Origin: Saccharina japonica | Lineage: Eukaryota; Sar; Phaeophyceae; Laminariales; Laminariaceae | NCBI GenBank assembly: GCA_008828725.1 | Contig: MEHQ01004509.1 | Coordinates: 1-64,000 of the forward strand | Reading direction: 5' to 3' | DNA: 64,000 nt | Shown: positions 21,101-36,100 of the stretch, piece by piece | Layout of the letters: each line of letters starts with the position of its first letter | How positions within the stretch are numbered: the stretch's first letter is position 1 | Notes under the pieces: generated by a model | Databases searched by the model: none | Seen by the model: only the letters and a program-made list of their open reading frames with translations | Told to the model about the DNA's origin: nothing | Translations under genes and position numbers: made by a program

Positions 21101-24100
21101 TATAAAATAGGGTACATGAGGAAAAGGAGGACACCCCCTGAGCCTTGTGACTGCAAGGGGGGCACTGTCAAGCGCGGCGGCGAGGTTCTCGTTAGTCCGT
21201 TCACAGGTTGTCGTCCACATCACAATCTAACGGCCCATCGCGTTGGGGCGCATTCTCGATATACTCATAATCGCATACTTGACATTACCGTCTCCGAACA
21301 GCCCAACGGGTAACGGTCGACTCGCCTCTCCGCTACGCCAAGGTACCTATAATGGTATACACGTGTACGTATAAATCGGCATCACGGTAGTTCGATTTCG
21401 TACTGCAGCAGTATTCTGGTGCATAGCTACGTATATGTACTGGTGTACGCAATATTTCATATATTCATTCGTGTTTTTGTGAGGCGTTTATCCACTGAAG
21501 ATGTATTGCGGCTTGGCCGTTGACCACCGAGCAAATGTTTGCCGATGACAATAACAACAGTAGTAGAGCATGAATACACAGTACCATACGAAACCTGACC
21601 ACAAAGCAGCCAGCACTGCCGCCATACGTTGAGATCACATCTCAAAACCTATCCGGATAACCGCATTGAGTTTGGACGAGCAGGGCCACAAGAAAAACAG
21701 TGAGTTGCTACCTTGTATCAATGGCGTCATGCGTACGACCTCTACACAGAGGAAGTGATCTGCGCCGGCAGCGTCCATTTGATCGGAAGTGGAATTTGCG
21801 TAAGAAGGTTATGCAGCAGCAGAATACACGTATATTATGTACGTCAATGATAACCTCATGATGCAGGGTGCTCTTTTTTCGCGGACCCTGCTCTTCCACC
21901 GCGATCTCTGACATTCAGCAGTAAATTATATCTCCCTCTTGGGGTTCAAAGTTGTAACTCAGATCCGTGTCCACATAGCGGGCGCTCTCCCTCCTCTCCT
22001 TCCCACTACGGTTCGTGCTCTGAATTATATTGGCGATACGACTTAAGTTTTTTGTTCAATCGTCGACTCGCGTATGTCAGCACCGGCGTGTACACACGTA
22101 TGACAGGTATATTCGTACAGTACGAGTAGTATTCGTAGTACTGTGGTATGTACAGTAGTACACACTTTGTGGTAATATCACGTCTACTTGTACCGACCCT
22201 AGGACAAAGTGCCACGTTTGCTTCCTTTGGACTGACTTTCCGTTTGGCGACTCAGTATATGGAGCATCTATTTCACCGCACAGCAGGGAAACTTCCCTGT
22301 AAATTAGATGGAGTAGCTGGTGGCTGGTCGTGTGTCTGGCATGATCTCCAGTGGCGGTAACATCGCCCGAATATGTCCTTAGTTCGTGTTGTACTACTGC
22401 AAAACAGATCCAGACATTAAGGGTATGGAAACATTCCCCTTAGGTCGCCACAAGCACTCGCGCCTCCTGTGGCAAGGCAGGATCTAGTTCGTTGTCGTCC
22501 CCCTTAGGGGAAGCACTGTTGACCACCACTCCTCCTTCGGTACCGGCCATGTGTGCACGTGGTCCCAACGTTTAGTGGAACGTTTTATCGCCCCCAATCG
22601 AAATAAAAAACTACCGCTGACATGCACATGACGTTACAGTAGTATAGCTTATCGGGACACTGCTGGCTGAGTTGTTTCGGCCATCATAGAGTAATTTTGA
22701 AACGAAATCCACGGTACACGGTTCATTGTCTCACCATCGCGTTTGCACTCGTAATTGGTCAGGGACCTCGACTTTAACGACCTGGAGACCCTTCCGGTAA
22801 ACCTATTCGCCGGTCTGACGAGTCTGGACTTGCTGTGAGTATCCAGTGTATAGGTTGGTTCCGTCGTGCCCCTGGTGAAGTCCGCTGCACCCACCCAGAG
22901 CAAGCAAGGTGTAAAACATTAAATCGCTTGTGCGTCAACCCCGCAATCATCTGTGAAGTCGCTCGGGTGGAACAGTAACTATTCCATCTGGAAATATAAA
23001 ATGGTTTGGCTCGTTTTGAGGTCATCGCTGAGGGGGAACTAACCTACTGCTGATAGCCAGCAACGAGAGGGGCCTGGCGGGTTTGGTTCGAGCATTATCC
23101 TTGGTGTGTGTTAGGCAATATCGCTGGTGGAGGCCGTCGTTCGATGATCATTGGTGTTTTCGGTATCCACCGTGCCAGCGGCTGTTCAGTTTGCGTTTGC
23201 GTGTGGAGGGATGTGTCGCTGCACCAACCAAGCGTGGCACAATGGACGCCCTCGTACTCACCTATGCCCGTAAAGCTGAGCATATCAGAGCTTCGAAACC
23301 AACAATGGTGGCACATGGTGGCCGGTGTGGCTCCCATTTATTTTTTTCCCTATCACCCCAGCTTTTCTTTACGCTCAGAAGGTGCATCCGTTCGTTTGAA
23401 TGTCGAACAGGGATCTCCGCATGAACAAGATCAACGTCCTCGAGGTTGGAATTTTTGCGGATTTGGTTGCTCTTACGATGCTGTGAGTGAGCAAGGGAGG
23501 GTGATAAATTGACACGGAAACCACGGTTTGAAACGTTGGTGGTGTTTACACCACACTTGACGGCTCGCGTTGAAATGTTCGTCCTTCAAACATTGACCCC
23601 CGCGCCTTTGCACTCCACTGAAAGAAAATGCATTCATCGGTTTCTGCCGGAATATGGTGTGAGTTCGCTGCCATTTCACTACAACACAGACATTTGCAGA
23701 AGCAGGAATCGTGCATAGTAGCTGCCCTGGGGGACTGGGGGGATGGAGTGCCGCGATGATGAACAACGTACCCCACTGCAAATGGGGTTGCTGATGGGAG
23801 ACCACACATTGTTCATGTTTCGAGTGTCATTAGGGTAGAAACGGTAGTTTCGGTCGGTCACGTGATCACCGTTGAACTGCGGCAAATCAGGCTTTGACCC
23901 CATCTACGGTAGGGGGGTCACTTGTTACTCCCTCGTTGTTCCTCGGGTGGTCAGAGCAAAGGGACTAATATTTCGCCGTTTGGAGCGTTATCGTTTTTGG
24001 TTTTTCGATACGAACTGTTACGGCATTGGCTATCACTCTTGGCCAGCTCAACAAACTATGCCCCTATTATCGAGGCACCAAGCCGCTCTTCCCAGTGGCC

Positions 24101-27100
24101 TAAACTAGTTGGTAAAAACTAGGGGTAACCCCACTGCCGTGGCTATTGTTTACTATTTCTTAGCGGCCGACTTCCGTGCCCTTGTGGATTCCCAATTCAT
24201 ACCTTTCCAGTTGAGATTAGCACACACGCTCAGCTGTAGTTTCTTGACTAATGAAAAAAGCAAACTGCTGTCGCGTACTGTATCCCCCTACTACCTTTGG
24301 ACGATAACGGGGGGAAAAAAAACATAATCTATGATCGACCCAAACCCCAGGTATCTCGCCGTGTTTAGACACCACATTTTAGTCATATTACTCCTCTTTT
24401 TTCCCCGTTGAACAGTGCAAGTGGCTTCAAGGGGACGGGCTTGGTCAATCGCACGTCATAGGTCGGACCGAATAGCGTGTTTTGAGGAAGCCGCCGAGGT
24501 ATTGATGATCATCATGAGCCGTGGTAAACGCCCCCTAACCATGCTGACACAAGCGGCACAAGAGAAACCTCGAAGCGCTTATAAAAATCTCTCACTTGAA
24601 ATCTGATCGAAAGTCCATAACACCTAAATAAGGAGACGAGCAGCGGGTGACACCAACAGAGCACGGTTACGTAGATATCGGCATGCCTGTTAGTTGTACT
24701 CGTAGTGCATGGGCTTTTCTTCACACTAAGTTGCAGGCAGTTACAAATTTAGAGGCTTTGCCAATTGGCATTACCTTCCGGCTTATCGATATGCCCATAC
24801 CGCGAATTGCGAAACAATCCTATCGCGTTTGCCGTCGTACTATTCAGTGAACTCGATGACAACCTGCTGGAAAGCGTCCCATCCAACCTCTTCGTGAATA
24901 TGGTGGCTCTGGAAGATTTGTGAGTGTCCCAAAAGTATATAATCGGAAGTTGTAGCAATTGCGTCCCTGGTACGGTCACGGCGTCGAGAGCGAGCAACCA
25001 ACAGATAATGATGTCGAGTTCAGAATGAAGCCGTCAGTCGCCTATGGAATACATCAAACTGAACGGGCGATGACTCCGCTGTCAAGTTAGGCGTCATAAA
25101 CATCGTCGCTGTGTCGTACCGACTACCCGAGCGTCGAACGCCATGATTGCCTATGTCAAGGTTTATAATCATAGACAGCACTCGTGTAGCACTGTTAACC
25201 TGGAACCGAAGAGATCTGGCAACCTTCGGTCCCGTGAGGGTGGGGTAGGCAAGGTCACCGGCGGTGGCCGCTGCTTCACGTGATCTGGGTTTCCAACCTC
25301 CACCTTGTCAACTGCTCACTCTGCGCTCCGTATGAGCAGCAGTGGAATTCCTGTGTAGCTCTAGTGTGTACTTATTCGTACTCACAGTACATAAGTACGC
25401 CTGAGCATACATAGAACCTTGCAATATAGGTCGATAGCACAAGGCCAAGCGTATGAGGCGTGGCCGTGTGCTCTATGCCCCGCACACCCCTGTGGTTGAA
25501 CATTCTTCACTGTTGCTCCTTGCTCTGATAACGGCCATGCGTTGTTGTACCGTTGAAACAGGTACCTGGATAGGAACAATATCTTGACGATCCAGACTGA
25601 GTCTTTCGCGGGTTTGTCAGCTCTTACAGTCCTGTGAGTGAGCGAGTGAGGACGATGTGATGAGATAGACACATTGTAAACGTTGCTGGTGCTGTCACAA
25701 CACTTTACTGCTGACGAACAATGACTCGTCTATATGTGTCTACGTACCACTGCGTGTGCCCTCGTAGGCACACACCAGGTATGAGACTACGGCATACGAA
25801 GACCTCTCACCTTAAATCCGCACGATAATTAAAACCATGACGACATTTATTTCGCGATAGACCCCCTCCCTCCGTTACCTCCCCCTAAAAATAGATTACA
25901 ACTATATAGCTATAGGTTGGGTTGGCGTCGGTTGGCAACGACGCTGTACAACACGCCTCTCACAGGCGTGCGCTAGCCAACCAGGGTTCCGTTTTTGTTT
26001 TTGCTTGGCGGTCACCAAACTTGGCGGTCGAGGTAGATACTTTTTGCGGGGTGGAGAACCTTTGCTCCGCACAAGGGGAATGACCGTATCACGTAGTGTG
26101 CATATGGTAAGACACCCGCGAGGTGCTCCCATTGCTGTATCGGGAAGTGGCCACACCAGAAAATAAATTAACTCATTGAAGCTGTCGTCCATATGCAAGT
26201 CCGCCTCAGAGGCATTTCTTAGCAGGACGCAGCTCACCCTCCATGCGACTGGCCCAACACCTCACAGCGCTTCGCGCTTGGTTCAAGCAATGTCTGCCTG
26301 GTAGGTGAAAACCCAACGTACTCCGTCCCAGCATTGTAGGGATGCGAGGGTCTATGGTCATACGATTACGGCCGTGCACGACATGGTACCCCCCTCCTCC
26401 TTGTTATGATACTGTGGGTTCTTCAATTTTGTTGGTCGCCCTGACATTGGAGCATTCGTTTTCGTGCCGTTGGAACAGGCACCTGGATGGGAACAGCATC
26501 CAGACCATCGAGCCTCGTGCTTTTACTGATCTGGTGGCTCTTCAATTACTGTAAGTGGGCGAGTTATCACCGGTGTGGTGTTCCTCTTGTTTAATGTTTC
26601 AAGAGACCTGACTAAGAAGGCGGCGGGAGGGGAGTCACGTTTAGGTCCTTCTGTTTCAGGGCCTCGGCGTTATTTGGCCGAATGACAACGTTCTTTTTTC
26701 GCAGCTTTAGCGGACTCCCTGTACCGCTATTTGACGGGAGGTCGGGGGTGGGGGTGTAGTTGCAACCTCTTGTGTCTGTCTGTTCGGGGATTTCATCTGG
26801 GATGTATAGGTAGGGGACGCGGGACTGGTGAAGGGCTGTTTGTGGAGTTCAATGTTTGCGTACATACCCCGCACCCTCGATCATAGAGTCGCCGTTGTTA
26901 ATAACGCCTGAGGCAACGGGTCTATCTCATCCAACCCCACGTCGACGGTTGTCATTTTACGGCCGTCACCGCGCTCACGTTTATACTACAGTAGTGTATG
27001 TACTCCGGCGTTCTCCAGTTTGTACAAAACTGTGACTCTAAAACTAACCCTGAGGGCCAATTACTGACGCCACTTTAGACGAGCGCCTGATCTACGTATT

Positions 27101-30100
27101 CGTTTGCTTCCATCTTGGCAAGCACAAACGACCGGAGTTATAGCGACGTTGACACCCAGTGCCCTCCCGCGGCATCCGATGTAGCCGATGGATATGTAGT
27201 TGTGACACGCACTCTACGGTCATCCTGCAAGCAGATTTCCCTGCCTTCGTCTTAGCTTCTCGTTGTAATCTATTCACACCGCGTCTAAGGCACGATTGAA
27301 TATGCAGGTGGTTCTCCACCCACTCGTTGAAGGTGGAAGGAAAGGTCTAACCGGTGAAAGCTCAAGTCACATAGGATGGTGCATATACCACCACGAAATA
27401 AGACGGAGTTCGATAGAGGTTACACCCAAGGGAACGAAAACCAATACATCAAACAATCAAACGGCGTGCCAGAAGTATGAATATCTTGTGCCCATTCATG
27501 GCTGATCGGGTACTCTGTGTATATCGAATACTTCCCGTTCGACGGTCGGCCTAAACTGGTTTTATGTGTGTTTTACCCGTTGAAATGGAAAATGCGTCGT
27601 CGTAGGTTGACGTCCTGATGCGTGGGGATCATTGAAATGTACTCTTCGACGGTTTGGAATTGAGATTTTGTTTCCTGATGATGCCACCTTCTGGTATTGG
27701 CACTTGAATTTAAATGCCAGCCATTCACCGCTACCAGCGTACCCTGGGAATGCGTTGAAATACGTTTGTTGCGGCTGCGAGATTTGGTACGGGTCTGTTA
27801 CATAGCCTAGTTGTGAACAAATAGCGTACTGTTTACAGACTCATCGCACAACAAGGGGTCGCACGTTTTTGGCTCAGTATTTGATGACTGGCTGTTCTTG
27901 ACTATTGCTGAGTACTAGTATTTGTTTGGTTGAGTGATAAACGACCGGAGTGTAAGGTGCCTTTACTATGCGTTTTCGATTTTAGCACTAGCGCCACGAC
28001 GGCATAGAAACGATGGACCGGTTGCGACAAAGGTTCTTCTTCGAAGTCACGTTTGGAGTGAGGTACTGAGCTCATCCGGCGAGGATCCCAAGATATACGG
28101 TATCACTCCTGTAAGGAAGGTATTACTCTTTAATCCGCTGTATTGTTAACGCGTGCTGAGATAGACGTAGCAAATGTTTGGACCAAAACATGGTTGTGAC
28201 TGATGGGGCTATTCGACTGAACGATCGCCCAATGAAACCATGTCACCGGCAATGCTTATGGAGTTTGGCCTCGTCGTCCGTGGGATGCCCATCGGATCAA
28301 GCGTATAACCATATCAAAGCCGTCTAGGTTGACATGTAGAACTATGACCAAATGGAGAGCCGCAGAACGTAATCGGTGCACCCTTACGTTAAGGTACGAT
28401 GCATCATAAACAACCCTACCTTATCGGTTGTGCCCTGCCTTGTGCAGCTGTTCGTACCAGTTGATTGTTCGTAAGACCCCCGGGTTGAGGGCCATACTTT
28501 ATACTCCTAATGTCGCCTACAATCTTGTACGAAGAAATAAATTGAACGCCAATGTAATGTATACCCCCCTGGCATACCGATATGACGAAACTCATACAAC
28601 GCACAACGATCCCGGCGAGTTCTTGTTCCGCCAGCCACACCATTTGTTCGGCCAAAACGATCTAGAAGGCATTCATTATCCCGGATCGCGTCTTGGAATA
28701 TCAATCGGCATACACGATAGGTGTCCTAGGCGGCATATTGTAGTTGTCACAGTGCCGAGAACGAGCTTTCACTTCGCTTCACAGCACAATGCCGACGTTA
28801 GCAACAGCAGGACCATCTGCTGTTTTCGTAATGTTGTTTCCAAAATGTTTCGTACATCGACCTCGGGTTGATTTGTGCTGTCGATTCCATTGAAATACAC
28901 GTAATAACCATTTCACAAACCCAATCGGACTTCCATTTGTTTTTTTTATTATCTTACAATCTGCAGAATCATGGTAGAGTTCTGGAAAAACACAACCAAC
29001 GAACCATACACCGAATACACGACAAAAAACACAATGTATTTCGTAGTTTGCTGCCGCTTGAATCCCTTTGGGTTGGTCCTGGCAGGTTGCCTAATAATTG
29101 ATATCGGGTGAAACGCACCTGAAGTCATCGGTATTCGCCAACATTATTATCGTTGCTTAGGCAGCATTTCATTTGCGTGACGAGGCCGCCTAATATTCCT
29201 ATTTGTCACACATTGTTGAATACATGCCACATCATACCCACACATCCAATCATTTGTAGATGAGTTCTCTGAGGTCCCCGCGCGCCCTTACCCGCCACCT
29301 CTAACCCGATCTACATCAGGATTTATTTCGAACTTGCCTCGTTGCTGTGAAACTCCCCTGCCTCAGCGCCAATCTATGCTATATTTACGGGTCTCCATTT
29401 GAATGTGACACTTTCGATCGCCACCAACATTCGTGTGGAAACTACTGGCGGCATGACCCCGTACATTGTACCAGGTCACAGCTGACCCACTTCTTTAAGA
29501 CTCACTGATGAAATCTCCAAAATATTGAACGACCATACTCTTGTGAACGGTTCGTCGTCGCACCGCCTCTGTTGACACCGCCTTTGATTAGGTATCTTAG
29601 CCAGAACCTGCTGGAGATCCTTCCCGCCAACGTCTTCACTGGTATGCGTTCTCTGCTATTCCTGTGAGTATCCTAAATTGATCTTCCTGCAAGTCGTTGG
29701 CATTGTGTTTCAGGTGTAGGATGCTGCGTCGAGAGCATGCCGTCAAAAAGATAATTGCTTCGCGCAAGCGACTTAAGCCCTCGGTTGTCTCTGGAATGCC
29801 TCAGGCTGAATGGGCGCTGCCCTGCAAAGGTTGTGTGATGACACACGCAGGTAGCTGCAAAGGCTGGCGCTGTCGGCTCGAAAGCAAACGAGTACGAGTA
29901 GACGCATTCGCATATATATATATATATTTATATATATTTATATTCCGTTAGTGATTTTTGTTTCGAGACGCCATTTACGTTGCGCGGAAACACAGGTTAG
30001 GAACAGTGAACGTGATGGTGTCTAGAGTAGAAGTCAACCAGTATGACAGGCAGTACAGGGAAGTATAGAATGCACAATATGTCGAACAGCGTAGGTTGGT

Positions 30101-33100
30101 ATTATTTTCCTCTCGCCATATATGCTCTCGAAGCCTTCTGGGTCAACCTCGTGAGGTCTACCATGCTTCGGAAGCCTACTTCGATTCTGGGACCGCGGGT
30201 TAAGTTCCTTGCTGCCTCCAGACTATTATCGGAAGTATTAGCAATAAGTACGTTCGGCGGAGAATGCCCTTACTCCAAAACGTATCCCAAAACAAATACC
30301 CTAGTGTGGAATATAACGGTGTGTCATCTGCTCCAACACCGGTTATTGTTTAACTGCTGTGATTTGGTCTACACCATCTCTAATGATGCTGGGCATAGAA
30401 GAGGTAGTTCGGCAGCCTCCTATCTCTCTACATGTCATGCTTGAAAACAAGCGCGGTGAAGAACGTAACCGTATCATCAAAACCGATTACCAGGATGGCG
30501 AGCGCCTTGTTTGCTCATTTAGACGCTTACGGTGAATAGCGGAGAGAACGTACCCCCGTGCGACTGTTCATGAAATAATTTTTTTTTGGTAGTTTCGGCG
30601 CAAAGCTGGTGTTCTCTCAGATCAAAGGACGATATGTATGACCGACCCGGTGCGCAAACATCATTATTGAATCCTTTCGTTGTTTTGCTTTATACGCACG
30701 CCCTGTGCGTTCGCTGAAACGCGCACTATTATGAATACATTTTAAGCGGCTATACACGGCACCGTGCGACACATACCAACAAGATACCACGCATTGACTC
30801 GTCCATTGACTTGTCCACTACTGCTTTGTACATGATCCGCGTTAGGTTAGTATATTTAGCCGGAAGAAAGTGTTCGTACAGCGAATTTCAGTACACACAT
30901 ACAACACCTCATGCGGTAGAAGGCGAGCTCAAGTTTTGGCAGTGGGACAACTACTAGCTGCGATGCGGTTGCCAGCTGGAAATCATTCATGCCTTCCATC
31001 GTTTTTTTCTCATCTTGGCTGATGTGATTGCCGTTTTATCGTTTTAACTTCCGCAGCGAGGAGTTACTGTGTTTCGATAGGTTGTGGAACTTGCGCTTGT
31101 CTGTGCGCTTGGTTGGCTATAATTTCGTTAGTCAATTGGTTGAAACCAACTTAACTTTCTACGCATGCACCGCGGCGGTCACGTACACAAAGAAGCGGAG
31201 TCCCGGTTTACATGCACCGCGATATAAAGGCACTACGAGTATGACACAGTGCATCGTTTGAAGATGAAGCTCAATAACGTCCAGGAGACACTCGCGGTGG
31301 AATGCAACTTCCCACCCGAAGTGGGCACTTCCTGGAGACAAGAGCGGGGGGGGGTACCCCTGTGCGAACGCGGCGATCGCTGTTTGGAAACGCATCAAAA
31401 CCGCTCTGTCTTTTTTGTGTTTGGATGCCGCTGTGCGTTCTGTTCGATCCGTGCGAAACCGCCGGCCCCTTGCTTTCTCTGCACTCTTTACGGTTGCATC
31501 ATATATAGCCCTGGTGTACTGCTGAACACCCGCAACCAATATCTAGTGACCTTAAGTCCAGATATCCTTGAATATGTGGTGTGGGTGTCACTGGTGGGGA
31601 TCGTCGCTGGGTGTGAATTCGAGAACCCAGATTCCAACGTGTCAATTGATGGTTCTGCGTAGGGTACGGGTAGCTGTAGGATATGCATGTAGCACTTGTG
31701 TGCTTCTTGATGCGCACCTCCTCAAATACGCCTGATCATGTACAAATCTCTCAACACAAACTGATTCCTGCAGCGCCTGGTCTTGTTTTCGAGTGCTACA
31801 CGCCCCGCTCCGTCATCCAGCAGCGACTTGCTCTGAGAGCGGGCATCCTTGTTTGTGGTGTTGAAATATATGCCTACATGAACACGTTTGAATTATCGAG
31901 ACCATCGAGGCTGGTGATTTTGCGGGTGTGGAGGCTGTTGAAATCTTCTAGGCAGCTAGCGAGGGTGATGTTCCTGTCGACCCATGGACCTAGACACGGA
32001 AACCACGTTTTTATTCGTTGTTGGATTTCTGGTACACCACTCGACTGCTGATGGTCGACAACTATATTAATTAATAGTCCGCATAAAGGCAATCAGCCCT
32101 CTACATCTTCATATGCATACATATATTAATACACCTAGGCACGTGCGTACATCTCAACAGAAACCGGTACGGGTAAGATCATATGGACCTCGCTCAAATG
32201 TGATTTGTCCCACGCTGCCATGCGGTAGCCAACTCGTCTATGGTGTTACTTACTCTGAACGGGCTTCTATGTGTGTGTGCTGTTGGGACAGGAACCTGAG
32301 CGAGAACAACATCCGGTCCATCGACGTCGCTGCTTTCGCGACTCTGGATGCTCTTCAGGGACTGTAAGTGAGCGGTTAAGGGGGCTGTTAGCCTTTAACC
32401 TATTTTTTCAAATCAATACGGCATCATAGGAATGAGGCAGCCTCGCTCCTTTCGGAGGGTGGTGTCATGGCCATTATAGAAACAAAAACAATGCTGAATA
32501 GGCGAGCTCTTCCGTTTCTGCTAAAAACATAGAATATTTGATACATATGTTTCTGGTTTGTCTGTTTGTAATCGGGTAGCGCGATCCAGAGCGTTTTATC
32601 CCCGCCTTGTCTCGTGGGTCACCGTTTTGCCTCAGGTGCCGGATCGATACTACTCTCTTTTCATCACGAAATACGCCTCTTTCTCGAAACCAACTCCCCA
32701 TACCTCTTAACCCAAATGACGAATTTCAAATATGGAAGTTGTCCAGCAGTCGATACTGCTGTATCTCATATAGTCGACGAGTACGATCACTAGTAGACGA
32801 ACCGACCTGGGCCTGGAATGTGACTGTCGCTAGCGCCCTTCGCGGCCACAGCAAAGTGTAGGTATCATGGAGCAGCTCTTGTAAAAACTCTCGTGCTGTT
32901 GAGCATGTTCGTCCCGTGATGCAGAAACGGCAATGCCTGCTCTCCCTTGCAGATCCAAGGGCCCCAACACCTGCTAGAGACCCTAACGAACACGCCATGC
33001 GTTGGTGGTCTGAGCATTAGAGCTGATGCTATACCGTGTTCGCCACGGAGTATGTATATGGTGCTAATCTACCACAAATAGTATTGCTGATAAACGACAC

Positions 33101-36100
33101 ATAACACTCTTTTTTTTTTACTTAAGGGGCCCCTTAAGCAAGAATACAATTCATGAGTTGTCATGCTACTCGTATGTTCGCTGTGTGGTTTATGCCGGGA
33201 GGCAAGCTGTCAACAATTTGGGAATTGCATTGTGGTGATTACATACGAGCTGGTTAAAGGATTCCGTCAGATATATTAAATTTGACCTATCAGGAATTCG
33301 ACAGCATATCGCCGCTACCACTACTAATTCTGCAACAGTTTTACTACGTACAGTTACGGTACTCGAGTTTTACCCAAAAAGACAAAAAAGAAAAGTTCAA
33401 AGCGAAACGACACACCCTATTTGACCTGGTCTAGAGTATTCTTACAATATTATTATTGTTCTCGAATGCCATGAAGAGTAGGATCACCTCTCGTCTTTTT
33501 GTCCTACAACCACGAATATTTCCCTCTAGAAACAGATCTACCCTGAAATGGTGTATGTATTGTCGCATAGATCTCCACCAAGTGAAAACTCAAAATGGTA
33601 TACAACACACCCCGTACTCTTACCAGTAGCTTCACAGAAAGAGTCGATCACGTTTAGTAAACCTGTCGACACCTGGAGATTCATATCGCCGATACATCAC
33701 CCCAATAATGCTTGAAGACTTTGACAGCACGTCTAAACTATTGTCCGCTCGAAAAAAGTCCTGTCGATAATGTTACACGTATTCTTCCAAGCCCAAACTG
33801 TTGATAATCCCTTCCCTGGCTTTTGAGTGTGATCGTCGGTTGGAAATTCGGCCTTTACTGCATCCTGAGTACAGCGATATCGAGAGCGGTTTGCCTGTTG
33901 TCGCTCAACTTCGCGTGATGCATCATTGCTTCACACCCATTATGGCGACAAGGTGTGGGAGCTCACACAACGCGAATCACTCGCTGGTGGTTTCCGTTTC
34001 AACGAACACTTGTTCAAGTGCCCTAAACGAATGGCAACTTCGACCCACCTTAAAAAGCCTATTTAACAAGCGAGGGTCCGGCCGAGAAGTAGCTTGAGTG
34101 AGTGCAGAGAGAGCTGATTATTTCTTCGCCACAGGTCATAAGAGAGCGGTGCAATTTTAACTATCAAATTAGGCAAAACACGCATGCATGCAACAATCCT
34201 CACACTGGCTACAAATGTAAGTACTTGCATATACTGTAGTACTAGGCACTAGAACGGACCTTTCTGCCCTACGTAGTGGGGGATCAGACATACTCTGGAG
34301 TACGCAGTAGGCCCGAACGAAGTCCTGTACGTACCAAATTTGATAATGCTGTATACGTTCGTGCTTTGCACTAAGATGAGGCGGGATCAAGCAGGAAGCG
34401 CCACGCATCCGTTGTATGGGTGGCGCCCAAGGGCATGGCGAGGGGTTGGGCCAAAGGTCGTGGGGAAACGGCGGTTGACGAAAGCAGGTAGGAGACCGCA
34501 GACAGGGTAGCGAGGTACCCTACCGGCTAGATAGTAGAACCTGTCTGTACTACCGGTACAAAAACCCGGCCTCGGCTATCTGGTGGGTTGCTTTTGTTGT
34601 GGTTCGGTTGCCTGTAATTAACGTTTTCTCCGTCTTCCTCTGTTTATGTTTGTTATACCTGGCAGTGTATTGCGTATTGTCTGTCACCTCTCTCCTCGGG
34701 GGGCGCACGGCACGTTTCAGTGTTTTTCCTCTTTCTCTTTGTCTCCTCATGTTGTCTTCACTTTTTTTACATGTTTTATCGTTTTCTCTTGCACGCACGT
34801 GGATTTCTTGCAGGGTAAGGGCATGCCTGTGGGATATATCACTGTGTTGTCTTATCTGCTTACTGCTGTGCAATGTAGAATCTCTGTGTCGTAGTTTTGT
34901 TACCACATAACTTGTATCTCTCTAGGATGAAGAATCGGCACGGCCACTGGATGTGGTAGACACAATTATTTAATTTGAAGAAGCACCAGACAGGGCATAT
35001 TAATGCAAACATCAAGCGTACAACAAACAGAAATACCCAAAAGGGATTGCCGATAATCGAATACGAATCGAAACGGAGTCTAACATGAGCAACAAACGGG
35101 CTTTAACACACTGACTTGAACAACAAACACCAGGGGTGGATACGCACCGAAACGAAACGAAAACACCTTTGGATAATCAAATTAAAATCGAAAACCAGAC
35201 AAAGTTACGAGAGATAGTCGCTCCCACACTAACTTCAATACCTTCACACGTTGTTCGTTGCTGGTTTCGTACCGCTATACGGCTGGACGAATATGGAAAC
35301 TACTGCTGAAGTTAACATGATATTTGTATTTTGAACAGCGCGAAGCTGAGTCTCTGCTTGTGGCCATTACCGAGGGTACTTCACAATTTTTCATCGGATG
35401 TTCGCTGGTACCCGCATGTTGTCGCGCCGTCCCCTTTCGTGCTAAAAATGAGTAGGGATCTTTCGTTCAACAAGCTGAGTCTCTTTGGAGGAAACATCTT
35501 CGCTGGGATGTCGCCTCTGATATTCCTGTGAGTATCCCAACACGTAAGATGTCAGCCGTTACGTCTTCTCGTCAGTCAGCTACGTCTAGAGGAAGCAAGC
35601 ACTTCATCATTTGACGGAGGGTGGGCTTACACCTCGGTTGTCCCTAGAGTGGCTCAGGCTGAACAGGCTATTGGTTCGTCAATAATCACGTGCTGCGACT
35701 GTCGTTGCCACATGAAAACTCTTTTCCGAGTAGCGACTATCGTTTTCGCCATACCCAGGTTTGTTGTTTGATATGGCATTCAGTACTGGTGGTATACCGC
35801 CACTAACCTGGAACCAAGGGTTTTATTAATCTCCGGCGGATCAATCCATTGATTCGTTGTGTCCAATGTTCAATATAATTTCGTGCGCCCGTTGCTCGAC
35901 GCGAATTCGTGTGTATCCAGCTTGTACCTGTGAACATCTTAACTTGCACTTACAGTACATAAGTCCTCTTTCTCAAGTCGAAATACTTCTCCCACTAGCC
36001 ACCAGCCCAGTGTTCTACTAGGTTTTCAACGTTTACGTGGAACTGTGTGTAACAATATATACTACGATGCTTTCTCAATATCTTCCAGAAAATTTAGCGA

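Larger units (their letters stand above)
22210..24125 (+). repeat. Segmental duplication, copy 2 (LRR exons 6 and 7)
   Basis: Counterpart of 17760-20170; lacks the MITE, showing the uninterrupted sequence ATCGCTGAGGGGGAACT at the empty site (about 23020-23040). Confidence 0.85.
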